Shown here in pieces: positions 1-7,674 of a DNA stretch of 41,017 nucleotides. This DNA comes from Lentibacillus lipolyticus. GTDB taxonomy: Bacteria > Bacillota > Bacilli > Bacillales > Amphibacillaceae. Location of the stretch: contig SEIO01000001.1 of NCBI GenBank assembly GCA_004145795.1, positions 317,154 to 358,170 of the forward strand, in the 5' to 3' direction. The position numbers and the translations under genes are program-made. Below the pieces are notes generated by a model, which saw only the letters and a list, made by a program, of their open reading frames with translations, made no database searches and was not told the origin of the DNA. Positions within the stretch are counted from its first letter, which is position 1. Each line of letters opens with the position of its first letter.

Positions 1-72
1 GTCTTTCATCACATCCTACATTAGTCCCACAGGCTTATTGTATTATGTTCGCCATCAAATGTCTACTGCGAA

Positions 73-1272
73 TCACTGTATGTTTTCGAATAACGAAAAC
101 ATCGGAATAATCACTGCGGCAATGATACTGCCTACGATTACGGTTAATATAATAATCATGAGCGGCTCAATTAGTGTTTTCAGCCGGTTCGATAATTGCT
201 CAACTTCTTCCTCATAGAATTCAGCCGCTTTTGCCAGCATCTGATCCAGTGTCCCGGTTTTCTCGCCAATTTGGATCATCTGTACAACTAAAGGAGGAAA
301 TGCCCAGTGCTCTCTCATGGGTACGGTAATGGATTCTCCAACTTCCAAGGCATTTCGGGATTGTTTTAAAACATTCTCCGCAACGCGGTTTTCAACGACT
401 TTTTCCGTGATTTCAACAGCTTGCAGGAAAGGAACAGCACTATTAACTAGCGTGCTTAACGTTTGGGTCATTCGAACTAGCACACTTTTATGTACAAGTA
501 CCCCCACAAAAGGAAATTTCATTTTCATAACATCCATCCGATAAGCAAATGATTCATACCGCATAAGGAACTTAACCATCACGGATACTAGGAATATAAG
601 TGCCATCAGTGCCCACCAGTACGTACCAACCAGGTCGCTTACGTTGAGGACAAATTGCGTGAATGCAGGTATTTCCTCGCCAAATGATTCAAACATGCTC
701 ACAAATTGCGGTACAATAAACACGAGCAAAAATAGACTAACGAGCATGGTAATCACACCAACGACACTTGGATAGATTAATGCGGATATGACTTTTTGTC
801 TATTACGATAGACCTTTTCATAGTAGTCAGCCATTTGGTTCAATATTTCATCTAATTGACCACTTGCTTCCCCCGCACGGATCATATTGACAAGCAATGG
901 CGGAAATATTTTCGGGTGATGTTCACTAGACTTGGATAGTGCTTCCCCCTGATCAAGCTGCCTGTCCATATCAGCCAGTGCCCTTTGTAAAGCTTTACTT
1001 TCCGTCTGTCTGTGCATCGTTTTAGTGGCATCAGAAATTGGAATACCTGCGTGGATCAATGTGGCATATTGTCTGAGAAATATCACAAAGTCCCGGTTAT
1101 TCACTTTATTATTGAAAACAATATCTTTATTCCAAAGCCTCGTCTCCTCGATGTTTAAAATAATCAAGTTGTTGTTTTCTAGTTCTAATAAGGCCTCTTG
1201 TTTGGATTCAGCCTCAATTTTACCAGATATTGTTTGCCCGGACTTGTTTTTGCCCGTATATTGGTAATTCAT
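73..1272 (-). CDS. pilC: Type IV pilus inner-membrane platform protein (PilC/GspF family)
   Basis: This is the polytopic platform protein on which the pilus ATPases act to add or remove pilin subunits. About 399 residues hold two tandem T2SSF domains, each ending in hydrophobic segments (around residues 150-240 and 355-395). The second repeats the first domain's pattern of 'MIxxGExxGxLDxML' (here MIQIGEKTGTLDQML against MIRAGEASGQLDEIL). I chose the ATG at 1272 because an AGAGAGG Shine-Dalgarno lies about 8 nt upstream; the longer frame to 1317 has none. The start lies inside the 3' end of pilT (53-bp overlap), which suggests translational coupling. The operon probably continues past base 1: an ATG with a weak AGGA site begins at base 9 on the same strand. 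ComGB is the competence homologue, but PilT next door argues for a pilus role. Confidence 0.88.
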   Translation of the reverse strand: MNYQYTGKNKSGQTISGKIEAESKQEALLELENNNLIILNIEETRLWNKDIVFNNKVNNRDFVIFLRQYATLIHAGIPISDATKTMHRQTESKALQRALADMDRQLDQGEALSKSSEHHPKIFPPLLVNMIRAGEASGQLDEILNQMADYYEKVYRNRQKVISALIYPSVVGVITMLVSLFLLVFIVPQFVSMFESFGEEIPAFTQFVLNVSDLVGTYWWALMALIFLVSVMVKFLMRYESFAYRMDVMKMKFPFVGVLVHKSVLVRMTQTLSTLVNSAVPFLQAVEITEKVVENRVAENVLKQSRNALEVGESITVPMREHWAFPPLVVQMIQIGEKTGTLDQMLAKAAEFYEEEVEQLSNRLKTLIEPLMIIILTVIVGSIIAAVIIPMFSLFENIQ

Positions 1273-2320
1273 TATTGATAGCCTCTCTTTCATCCAGAAA
1301 AGGGGAAGCCGTTTCATAGGCGATCTTGTCTTCTCGGAAAAGCCGCCTTAAATCCATTTCCAGCGTATGCATTCCCTCGTCTTTTGACGTTTGCAATACA
1401 TTTTTAATTTGATGCAGCTTTTCATTACGGATCAAATTTTTCACTGCTGATGTGTTCATGAGCACTTCTGTTGCTATATGCCGGCCACTATTGTCTTTCA
1501 TCGGAAATAAACGCTGCGAAATAACAGCCTTTAGAATTGTTGACAGCTGAATGCGGATTTGCGTTTGCTGATCAGCCGGAAATACGTCAATTATCCGTTC
1601 AATGGTAGAAACAGCGTCGGTCGTATGCAATGTTCCTAACACCAGATGTCCCGTTTCCGCGGCTGTAACAGCTGTTCCAATTGTTTCCAAGTCACGCATC
1701 TCCCCTACTAAAATTACATCAGGGTCTTGGCGTAAACCTGCCCTCAGTCCACCTGCAAAACTTCTTGTATCAAAGCCAACTTCCCGCTGATCAATAATTG
1801 ATTGATCATGAGTGTGCATATACTCAATGGGATCTTCAAGTGTAATAATATGCTTTTTCATCGTTTGATTCATGTAATCAATCATGGAAGCCAAAGTTGT
1901 ACTTTTACCGCTTCCCGTAGGGCCTGTTACAAGGACCAATCCTTGGGGAAAGTGCATAATTTGTTTCGCAATTTTCGGTAAATGCAGCTCCGTAAATGAT
2001 GGAATTCTGGTCGGCACGATGCGTATTGCCAGTGACAATTCACCCCGCTGATAAAAGGCATTCATCCGGAATCTTGATATACCGCTTATACCATAAGAAA
2101 AATCCAATTCGCGTTTTTCCGCTAATTGTTCCCATTTTTCAACGGGAATGATTGCCTTTACAATCTTCTCCGTATCAGATGGTTTGAGTTTTTTTGTCTC
2201 TGATTGTTCCATCAAATTTCCGTTTATACGATAAATCGGTGCCTTACCAATTGTTAAATGAACATCAGATGCGTTCAAATGGTAGGCATCCGTCAACCAT
2301 TTATCAAACTGCTCTTTCAC
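1220..2320 (-). CDS. pilT: Type IV pilus retraction ATPase PilT
   Basis: This hexameric AAA-like secretion ATPase drives pilus disassembly and so twitching and surface retraction. About 366 residues carry a Walker A motif GPTGSGKST (133-141), an Asp box around EDPIEY, a Walker B region DPDVILVGEMRD and a His box GTLHTTDA. The C-terminal segment VKNLIRNEKLHQI matches the PilT signature AIRNLIREGKTHQI, which separates it from PilB/GspE assembly ATPases. It lacks the MshEN domain and the Cys cluster of PilB. I preferred the GTG at 2320, with AGAGAGGG 6 nt upstream; the longer frame begins at a GTG at 2341 with no good site. It starts 24 bp after pilB ends and overlaps pilC, so it sits in a tight pilB-pilT-pilC operon. 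Confidence 0.92.
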   Translation of the reverse strand: MKEQFDKWLTDAYHLNASDVHLTIGKAPIYRINGNLMEQSETKKLKPSDTEKIVKAIIPVEKWEQLAEKRELDFSYGISGISRFRMNAFYQRGELSLAIRIVPTRIPSFTELHLPKIAKQIMHFPQGLVLVTGPTGSGKSTTLASMIDYMNQTMKKHIITLEDPIEYMHTHDQSIIDQREVGFDTRSFAGGLRAGLRQDPDVILVGEMRDLETIGTAVTAAETGHLVLGTLHTTDAVSTIERIIDVFPADQQTQIRIQLSTILKAVISQRLFPMKDNSGRHIATEVLMNTSAVKNLIRNEKLHQIKNVLQTSKDEGMHTLEMDLRRLFREDKIAYETASPFLDEREAINNELPIYGQKQVRANNIW

Positions 2321-2344
2321 AACGATCCCTCTCTTTCGCACACC

Positions 2345-3970
2345 TTATAGACTGATAGAAACTTGCATGATTTCTTCCATTGTTGTTAGCCCTGTCTTCA
2401 CTTTTTCTAATCCATCCTGCATTAAAAACAGCATCCCTTGTTCTTTCGCATAGTTCTGGATCGTTGCCATGGATTGATTATCCAGCAGCATACTTTTTAT
2501 CGTGTCGTCAACAGGCAGCACTTCATGGACAGCTAATCTGCCGCGATATCCCCGCTGATGACAGCTGCTGCACCCATTTCCATAATAAATACAATCGGCA
2601 TCCAAGCCATTCTTGGCAAATATCTCTTTTTCCATTTTGGTTGGTTCTCTCTCTGTTTTGCAATCACGGCAAATCGCACGGACAAGCCGCTGCGCTACAA
2701 CACCATTTAATGCTGAAACTACCAGGTACGGTTCGACTCCCATATCAATCAGCCTTGGCACGGTATCGATGGCACTGTTCGTATGTAATGTACTGAAAAC
2801 GAGGTGACCGGTCAACGACGCCCGAATAGCGATCTCAGCCGTTTCCTGATCACGGATTTCACCAACCATGATGATATTCGGATCCTGACGCAGAATCGAG
2901 CGCAGTCCATTAGCAAAAGTGAGACCAACAGCACTATTAACTTGTACTTGATTAATTCCTGTCAGCTGATATTCAACCGGATCTTCCACCGTTATAATAT
3001 TGACATGTTCTTTATTTAAATAATTGAGCGAAGCATATAATGTCGATGATTTACCCGAACCGGTCGGCCCTGTTAGCAATACCAGGCCGGACGGTTGTGT
3101 GATTAGCTGCCTATATTTTGTATGATTGTTTTGAGAGAAGTTTAATTCACTTAACTGCATAATCGCCCTGTTTAAATCAAGGATACGAATAACAACCTTT
3201 TCCCCGTGTACCGTGGGAAGACATGAAATCCGCATGTCGACAGGTGTCCCGCCTATGGTCATTTTAATACGTCCGTCCTGTGGCAGTCTGGTTTGGGTAA
3301 TGTCCATATCTGCCAAGATCTTTATCCGGGCAGTCAGTGCGTTTTGCATTTGCTTTTGAATGATCGTTTCGGTTTGAAGGCGGCCATCAATTCGGTAGCG
3401 AATACGAACATCGGTTTCCTGCGGATCAATATGGATATCACTGGCCCTTAATTGAATCCCACTATTCAAGAATTGATCAAGTAAGCGTACGACCGGAGCT
3501 TCATCATCGTCACCCGTATATTCAACCGTCCATTCCGCCTCATTCTTAAAATAATACTTATTGATTGCATACAATATATCATCTTTCTCAGCGATCACCG
3601 GTGATATACTGAGTCCTGTTGCCATTTCTAAATCGTCGATAATGTAATAATCCATTGGATCCTTCATCGCCAAAACTAATACATTATCTCTCTTTTTCAG
3701 TGGCATAATAGAATTTTGCTGCGCCACTTCTTTCGGAACGTATCCTAACACTTGTTCGTCAATCGGATATTGATATAACGAAACGTGCGGTATCCCCAGT
3801 TGAAATTCCAATACTTCGATTAACTGTCGTTCGGTTATGTACCCGCGCTCGAGCAGTGCATCACCAAGCTTTTGACCGCCTCTTTTATTTTCCAATGCGT
3901 CGTTTACTTGATCAGCTGTTACAAGATCAGCTTCCTGCAGAAGATCCCCCAAACGTTTCCGTGCAGCCAT
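2345..3970 (-). CDS. pilB: Type IV pilus assembly ATPase PilB (GspE family)
   Basis: This cytoplasmic motor powers pilus extension. Its 541 residues are full length for PilB: an N-terminal MshEN/T2SSE-N domain (about 1-140), then an ATPase core with Walker A GPTGSGKSS (301-309), an Asp box EDPVEY, Walker B IIMVGEIRD and His box STLHTNSA. Between about 435 and 475 two CxxC pairs (CRDC and CSSC) form the zinc site typical of PilB/GspE and absent from PilT. MshEN domains of some relatives bind cyclic di-GMP; the N-terminus has an RLGDLL motif followed about 25 residues later by KLGDAL, the repeated pattern seen in such binders, so c-di-GMP control is possible but not shown. The ATG at 3970 has a GGGGAGAA site and begins 1 bp after the upstream pilin-like gene. 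Confidence 0.93.
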   Translation of the reverse strand: MAARKRLGDLLQEADLVTADQVNDALENKRGGQKLGDALLERGYITERQLIEVLEFQLGIPHVSLYQYPIDEQVLGYVPKEVAQQNSIMPLKKRDNVLVLAMKDPMDYYIIDDLEMATGLSISPVIAEKDDILYAINKYYFKNEAEWTVEYTGDDDEAPVVRLLDQFLNSGIQLRASDIHIDPQETDVRIRYRIDGRLQTETIIQKQMQNALTARIKILADMDITQTRLPQDGRIKMTIGGTPVDMRISCLPTVHGEKVVIRILDLNRAIMQLSELNFSQNNHTKYRQLITQPSGLVLLTGPTGSGKSSTLYASLNYLNKEHVNIITVEDPVEYQLTGINQVQVNSAVGLTFANGLRSILRQDPNIIMVGEIRDQETAEIAIRASLTGHLVFSTLHTNSAIDTVPRLIDMGVEPYLVVSALNGVVAQRLVRAICRDCKTEREPTKMEKEIFAKNGLDADCIYYGNGCSSCHQRGYRGRLAVHEVLPVDDTIKSMLLDNQSMATIQNYAKEQGMLFLMQDGLEKVKTGLTTMEEIMQVSISL

Positions 3971-3971
3971 G

Positions 3972-4394
3972 TTATTTCTCCCCGCCTTCTATACGAATGG
4001 TTATTGTACCTGTTACTTCACTTGTTACATCATCCGTTGTTCGGCCTGTGCTTGTGTAATGAATAATGATTCGATCACCAGCAGAAGCATCTATCCTGGC
4101 ATCTACTGCAAAAGATCGATCATCATCGATATTCTTCGTTACCGATACCGGCAATTTCGCCATAAACTCCTCAATGGATTGTTCCCCTTCATTAACATTA
4201 TTCACTCGTCCCCGGTAATAATCGACTCCCATTTCGGCAATGAGCCGGGCATCGATTTGTTTTTCTGTCGTCGATACTTGTTTGGTCGTATTTGTTATTT
4301 GATAAAATTGAACCGTGATAAAAACAAGAAATAAAGTAATAATCATTAATGTCAGAACCAGCGCAGCACCTTTTTCGTTTTTTAATTTATTCAC
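3972..4394 (-). CDS. PilX-like minor pilin / pilus assembly protein
   Basis: About 140 residues start with a class III (type IV prepilin-like) leader: a short basic stretch NKLKNEKG, then AALVLTLMIITLFLVFITVQF, a single hydrophobic helix. The Gly before the presumed cleavage site is present, but the Glu at mature position 5 is missing, as is common in PilX-type or GspK-type minor pilins. The globular part is acidic and contains no cysteines. Three GTG codons (4403, 4400, 4394) could be the start; I chose 4394 because GGGTGG lies about 5 nt upstream and the start then follows the previous stop by 2 bp. It sits between another pilin and pilB, so a tip or priming role in pilus assembly is inferred from leader and context. 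No family-specific motif proves it. Confidence 0.68.
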   Translation of the reverse strand: MNKLKNEKGAALVLTLMIITLFLVFITVQFYQITNTTKQVSTTEKQIDARLIAEMGVDYYRGRVNNVNEGEQSIEEFMAKLPVSVTKNIDDDRSFAVDARIDASAGDRIIIHYTSTGRTTDDVTSEVTGTITIRIEGGEK

Positions 4395-4396
4395 TG

Positions 4397-4822
4397 TCAC
4401 CACCCGTCATCTTTCTTCTTTATATACGTGTACGATTCACTAATCTGTTTGTTATCGGGGGCATAAATTTGTATATTTGTTCGGTATAAATCGACGTCAT
4501 TTTCCTTACAAACGTTTAATTGAATGGGGTAGTCTTTATCATTTAGTAAATAGGACGGATAATCCATTGATATCGTTCCATTGGCACAGTTTGGTATGAC
4601 TCCCGTGTGATCGCTCAGAATACTTGAATGCTTCACATCATAGGCCACTTGTCCCAGTAAATTACTGGTAACCAACTCATCACCGGTCTTGCTTGTCCAA
4701 CTCATGATTTGGGGTAAAATCGGTAAAAAAACAGCAACGACCATTCCCAAGATCGTGATTGATGCTATAATCTCAATAAGGGTGTATCCATTACAATTCA
4801 AGTTATTTCGTCCAGTTTTCAT
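4397..4822 (-). CDS. Type IV prepilin-like protein (N-methylation motif)
   Basis: This is the first visible gene of the leftward pilus operon. Its 141 residues have a short N-terminus MKTGRNNLNCNG, then the prepilin peptidase site G|YTLIE with Glu at +5 and a hydrophobic helix (ASITILGMVVAVFLPILP). The mature part is short, with two cysteines (PNCANG and NVCKEN) that could form a disulfide. The ATG at 4822 has a GAAGGGGA site 4 nt upstream; the open frame runs on upstream to 4960 but that part lies over the divergent gene and promoter. The small size, the proline-containing helix and the neighbours suggest a minor pilin rather than the major subunit. It could also be called a pseudopilin; the presence of PilT favours a true pilus. 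Confidence 0.75.
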   Translation of the reverse strand: MKTGRNNLNCNGYTLIEIIASITILGMVVAVFLPILPQIMSWTSKTGDELVTSNLLGQVAYDVKHSSILSDHTGVIPNCANGTISMDYPSYLLNDKDYPIQLNVCKENDVDLYRTNIQIYAPDNKQISESYTYIKKKDDGW

Positions 4823-4855
4823 AGATCCCCTTCCTTCAAGCACGACTTTTTGCCT

Positions 4856-4861
4856 ATTATA
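4856..4861 (-). promoter_or_regulatory. Probable -10 box of the pil operon
   Basis: A perfect TATAAT on the minus strand lies 33 bp upstream of the first pilin start (4822), inside the 61-bp gap between two divergent pilin-like genes. No convincing -35 hexamer is visible at 16-18 bp, so the promoter may need an activator. The upstream side of this promoter is where the divergent gene at 4884 starts, so the two genes probably share control. Confidence 0.45.
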
Positions 4862-4883
4862 CCATGTTATTGGATGTGTACAT

Positions 4884-5612
4884 ATGACATTTCGTCGACT
4901 TAAAAACGAAAAAGGATTAACTTTGGTAGAACTGTTAGCAGCACTAAGTTTGTTGGGCATTCTGATTGGGCTTTCATCTGCTCTTGTTTTTCAACTGATG
5001 GCGAACGAAGAACAAATAAGCAAACAAATTTCCCTGAGACAAGATACAAATGTGACCATAAATGAATTGCGGCATCAGTTTGAGGAAGGAAATGATACGT
5101 TGTGTATTCAACAACAAGGTATAAACTATGCGTTCAGTGAGGTTACAAACGGTCAGGTGGATGGAACGTGTTTAACCATTACTGATAATGAAAAGCCTTT
5201 ATCATTCAAATTAACTGCCACGAATGATGCCGGTCAAACGTTTGAAATGAAAACGACTTGGGATAATAAAAAGGCATATGTTCTTAACATAGAACCTGAT
5301 AAAGGAGAAGGGAATCATCCGACGTGTGAATTTACAGGTACTGCCGAACTGGAAAGTCTTACACTTAAGAAAGGATTTTGCAACAACAAGTATGACATTA
5401 CGGGGTCTTTAGTGGTAAGAAATCTAGCACTTTTAGAAGAGAATGTTAAATTAAAAATATCCGGTTCTGCTCATTTTAATGGAGATATCAGATTATTTCA
5501 TAAAGCTCAGATCGTTACAAGTGGCAGTATTCAGGTCGATGGTCAAGTTTTTTGTGGTGACAAAGAAGTTCCTGTTCACAAAAAGAAAACATTAAAGTGT
5601 AAGAACCCGTGA
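4884..5612 (+). CDS. Divergent cysteine-rich prepilin-like protein with beta-repeat C-terminus
   Basis: This 242-residue protein is transcribed away from the pil operon. Its N-terminus MTFRRLKNEKG|LTLVE is a textbook type IV prepilin leader: a basic stretch, Gly at -1, Glu at +5, then a hydrophobic helix (LLAALSLLGILIGLSSALVFQLM). The exported part has six cysteines (in LCIQ, GTCL, PTCE, GFCN, VFCG and LKCK). Residues from about 170 to 232 consist of short alternating segments punctuated by ITGSL, ISGSAHFNGDI and TSGSIQVDGQV. These resemble the repeats of right-handed beta-helix or bactofilin-like folds; I infer this from pattern alone. The start at 4884 has only a weak GGATG site 8 nt upstream; the frame is open further upstream, but that part has no leader. 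A role as a specialised or minor pilin, perhaps adhesive, is inferred. Confidence 0.72.
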   Translation: MTFRRLKNEKGLTLVELLAALSLLGILIGLSSALVFQLMANEEQISKQISLRQDTNVTINELRHQFEEGNDTLCIQQQGINYAFSEVTNGQVDGTCLTITDNEKPLSFKLTATNDAGQTFEMKTTWDNKKAYVLNIEPDKGEGNHPTCEFTGTAELESLTLKKGFCNNKYDITGSLVVRNLALLEENVKLKISGSAHFNGDIRLFHKAQIVTSGSIQVDGQVFCGDKEVPVHKKKTLKCKNP

Positions 5613-5631
5613 GCCGCCGAAGCCCACGGGT
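5605..5631. terminator. Weak hairpin between convergent genes
   Basis: ACCCGTG (5605-5611) pairs with CACGGGT (5625-5631) around a 13-nt loop. It overlaps the stop codon of the divergent pilin and lies 6 bp from the end of the convergent ytkL-like gene. A clear T-run is missing on either side, so it may be an inefficient bidirectional terminator. Confidence 0.4.
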
Positions 5632-5637
5632 CTAAAA

Positions 5638-6318
5638 TTAAAGCTCTATCGCTTCCCCTATCTTCATCGCTCTGCCTTTACCGGTTTTTACTTTAGATGC
5701 AAAGGCCTCCGGATCCTGTTCAATGACCGGGAATGTATTATAATGCACCGGCACAACGGTATCTGCCTTAATCCAGTCTGCTGCCACCAACGCATCCTCC
5801 GGTCCCATCGTAAAGTTATCGCCAATCGGTACAAATGCAAGATCGATATCGTTCCTATCACCAATCAGTTTCAAGTCACTGAACAGCCCAGTATCCCCGA
5901 CGTGATAAATCGTTTTGCCGTCAATTGTCAGCAGAATTCCGCCTGGCATACCAGTATAGATAATCGTGCCGTCATCTTCTGTATACGATGACCCATGAAA
6001 TGCCTGGGTGTATTTGACTTTCCCAAAGTCAAAGGCATGGGCACCACCGATATGCATCGGGTGCGTATTCAATCCTTTAGCACCCAAGTAACCCGCCAGT
6101 TCATTTGGTGCAACCACAAGCGCCTCATTTCGTTTAGCAATTTCTTCGGTGTCCCCGACGTGGTCATTATGTCCGTGTGTCAGCAGGATAACATCTGTTT
6201 TAACAGAGCCAGCGTGAAGGTCACATGCCTCATTTCCGGATATAAATGGGTCAATTAAGATGGTATGACTGTCCGTCTCAACTCGAACAACAGAATGTCC
6301 ATGATAGGATACTTTCAT
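5638..6318 (-). CDS. ytkL: UPF0173 metal-dependent hydrolase (YtkL family)
   Basis: This cytosolic metallo-beta-lactamase-fold hydrolase has no established substrate in the family. Its 226 residues match the family's usual length of about 227. The metal-binding motif HGHNDH is at residues 48-53. Further metal ligands are likely in YHVGDTG (around 150) and in PVHYNTFP (around 195). The ATG at 6318 follows AAAGGAGCG at a normal distance; the frame is open up to 6417, but that part has no ribosome binding site before it and is poorly conserved in style. It is transcribed away from the M24 peptidase next door, as in B. subtilis, where ytkL also neighbours ytkK. I see nothing unusual in it. Confidence 0.9.
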   Translation of the reverse strand: MKVSYHGHSVVRVETDSHTILIDPFISGNEACDLHAGSVKTDVILLTHGHNDHVGDTEEIAKRNEALVVAPNELAGYLGAKGLNTHPMHIGGAHAFDFGKVKYTQAFHGSSYTEDDGTIIYTGMPGGILLTIDGKTIYHVGDTGLFSDLKLIGDRNDIDLAFVPIGDNFTMGPEDALVAADWIKADTVVPVHYNTFPVIEQDPEAFASKVKTGKGRAMKIGEAIEL

Positions 6319-6469
6319 GTTTATCGCTCCTTTTGCTAAATTGTCTGCACTCCCTACATTCGATACAGACCCTTCCAATTCCTTTACCCACTTTGCAGTT
6401 TTTTTATGCATCCACAAGAAAAATCGGAAATTTAATTCATTAAAATGGTACGGTTCAGGCTGTGTTTGT

Positions 6470-6475
6470 TATAAT
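6470..6475 (+). promoter_or_regulatory. Probable -10 box for the M24 peptidase gene
   Basis: A TATAAT lies 40 bp upstream of the chosen ATG (6516). The region 16-18 bp further upstream shows no recognisable -35 hexamer, so only the -10 is reported. Confidence 0.4.
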
Positions 6476-6515
6476 AGACTTGATAGAAATGATTGAAAGA
6501 TATGGAGGACTACGC

Positions 6516-7613
6516 ATGACAAACCGATTGAATACGCTATTAAGGAAACTGAAAGAAAATGACCTTGACAGCATGCTTGTAACATCCACAGCTAATTTTT
6601 ACTACTTGAGTAACTACTATACCGATCCGCATGAGCGCGTGATTGCCGTCTATGTAAGCCGTTTCCATGACCCATTGCTAATTTTGCCGGCAATGGAAAA
6701 AGAAGACGCTAAACATGCGGGCTGGGAATATGAAATGATTGCTTATAGTGATCATGAAGATCCATGGCAATTATTCAAACAGTTTTTGCAACGCGATGGC
6801 CGTACGCCGCAATCTGTTGCAGTTGAACGCAACCACCTGACACTGGAGCGCTATGAACAGGTGAAGGCAGTGCTTCCGAATGCCACATTCAGCGATGCAC
6901 AGGAGATACTGGCTGATATGCGCGTGGTCAAAAGCAAACAGGAGTATAGCCTGCTTAAAGAAGCTGCCGCATTGGCTGACTTTGGTGTAGAAACAGGTGT
7001 CAAGGCAATTAACGAAGGTGTTAGTGAGTTGGAGATCATCGCAAAAATTGAGTATGAACTGAAAAAACAAGGCGTCGAGCAAATGTCCTTTTCCACGATG
7101 ACCTTGTCCGGAGCAAAAACGTCTTCCCCGCATGGGACACCTTCGATGAAAAAGATTGAAAAAGGAGATATGGTGCTGTTTGATCTCGGGGTTGTCCATG
7201 GCGGATACTGTTCCGATACAACCCGGACGGTAGCCTATAAATCGATAACACCTGAGCAGCAAACCATTTATAATACGGTATTGGAAGCAGAAACAAAAGC
7301 CATTGAAGCGTCTAAAATAGGTACAGCTGTCGGTGACATCGACAAGGCTGCTCGCAGTCACATTGAACAAGCCGGTTATGGCGACTACTTCACGCACAGA
7401 ATCGGACACGGGCTGGGGATTGAAACACACGAATTCCCTTCCATGCACGGCCAAAACAGACTGCCGCTCGCCGCGGGCATGAGCTATACAATCGAACCAG
7501 GTATTTATGTACCTGGTAAAGGCGGTGTTCGGATAGAAGATATGGTCTTTATGACAGATGAAGGCCCTGAAACGTTGACGAAATTTCCGAAAGAACTGCA
7601 GATTATTGATTAA
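6516..7613 (+). CDS. M24-family aminopeptidase / Xaa-Pro dipeptidase
   Basis: This metallopeptidase has the creatinase (pita-bread) fold and removes N-terminal residues next to proline or cleaves Xaa-Pro dipeptides in the cytosol. Its 365 residues have an N-terminal creatinase-like domain (about 1-130) and a C-terminal M24 domain. The five metal ligands are readable: Asp in FDLGVVHGG, Asp in CSDTTRT, His in IGHGLGIETHE, Glu in TIEPGIY and Glu in VRIEDMV. The ATG at 6516 has a strong GGAGG 7 nt upstream; an in-frame start at 6462 lies before the -10 box and can be excluded. The gene stands alone and ends in a strong bidirectional terminator. Members of this family in Bacillus include YqhT and YkvY; which one it corresponds to cannot be settled here. 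Confidence 0.88.
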   Translation: MTNRLNTLLRKLKENDLDSMLVTSTANFYYLSNYYTDPHERVIAVYVSRFHDPLLILPAMEKEDAKHAGWEYEMIAYSDHEDPWQLFKQFLQRDGRTPQSVAVERNHLTLERYEQVKAVLPNATFSDAQEILADMRVVKSKQEYSLLKEAAALADFGVETGVKAINEGVSELEIIAKIEYELKKQGVEQMSFSTMTLSGAKTSSPHGTPSMKKIEKGDMVLFDLGVVHGGYCSDTTRTVAYKSITPEQQTIYNTVLEAETKAIEASKIGTAVGDIDKAARSHIEQAGYGDYFTHRIGHGLGIETHEFPSMHGQNRLPLAAGMSYTIEPGIYVPGKGGVRIEDMVFMTDEGPETLTKFPKELQIID

Positions 7614-7619
7614 AAAGAC

Positions 7620-7651
7620 AGCACCCTTCAAATTGTATGTTGAAGGGTGCT
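7620..7651. terminator. Bidirectional intrinsic terminator
   Basis: A perfect 12-bp stem, AGCACCCTTCAA (7620-7631) against TTGAAGGGTGCT (7640-7651), encloses an 8-nt loop. It lies between the convergent M24 peptidase and ytkK genes, with T-rich tails on both sides (CCTTTTC on the plus strand, TCTTTTT on the minus strand). Confidence 0.88.
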
Positions 7652-7674
7652 GCCTTTTCATGTTCTGCATCTAT

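Noticed and set aside
4823-4960. Longer start for the leftward pilin (46 extra residues)
   Set aside because: The extension overlaps the divergent gene and its own promoter and would bury the prepilin leader, which must be near the N-terminus.
6771-7670. Long open frame of 299 codons on the minus strand opposite the M24 peptidase
   Set aside because: It is antisense to a well-supported enzyme gene, lacks a ribosome binding site and family features, has a composition rich in Cys, Phe and His typical of shadow frames, and crosses the terminator.
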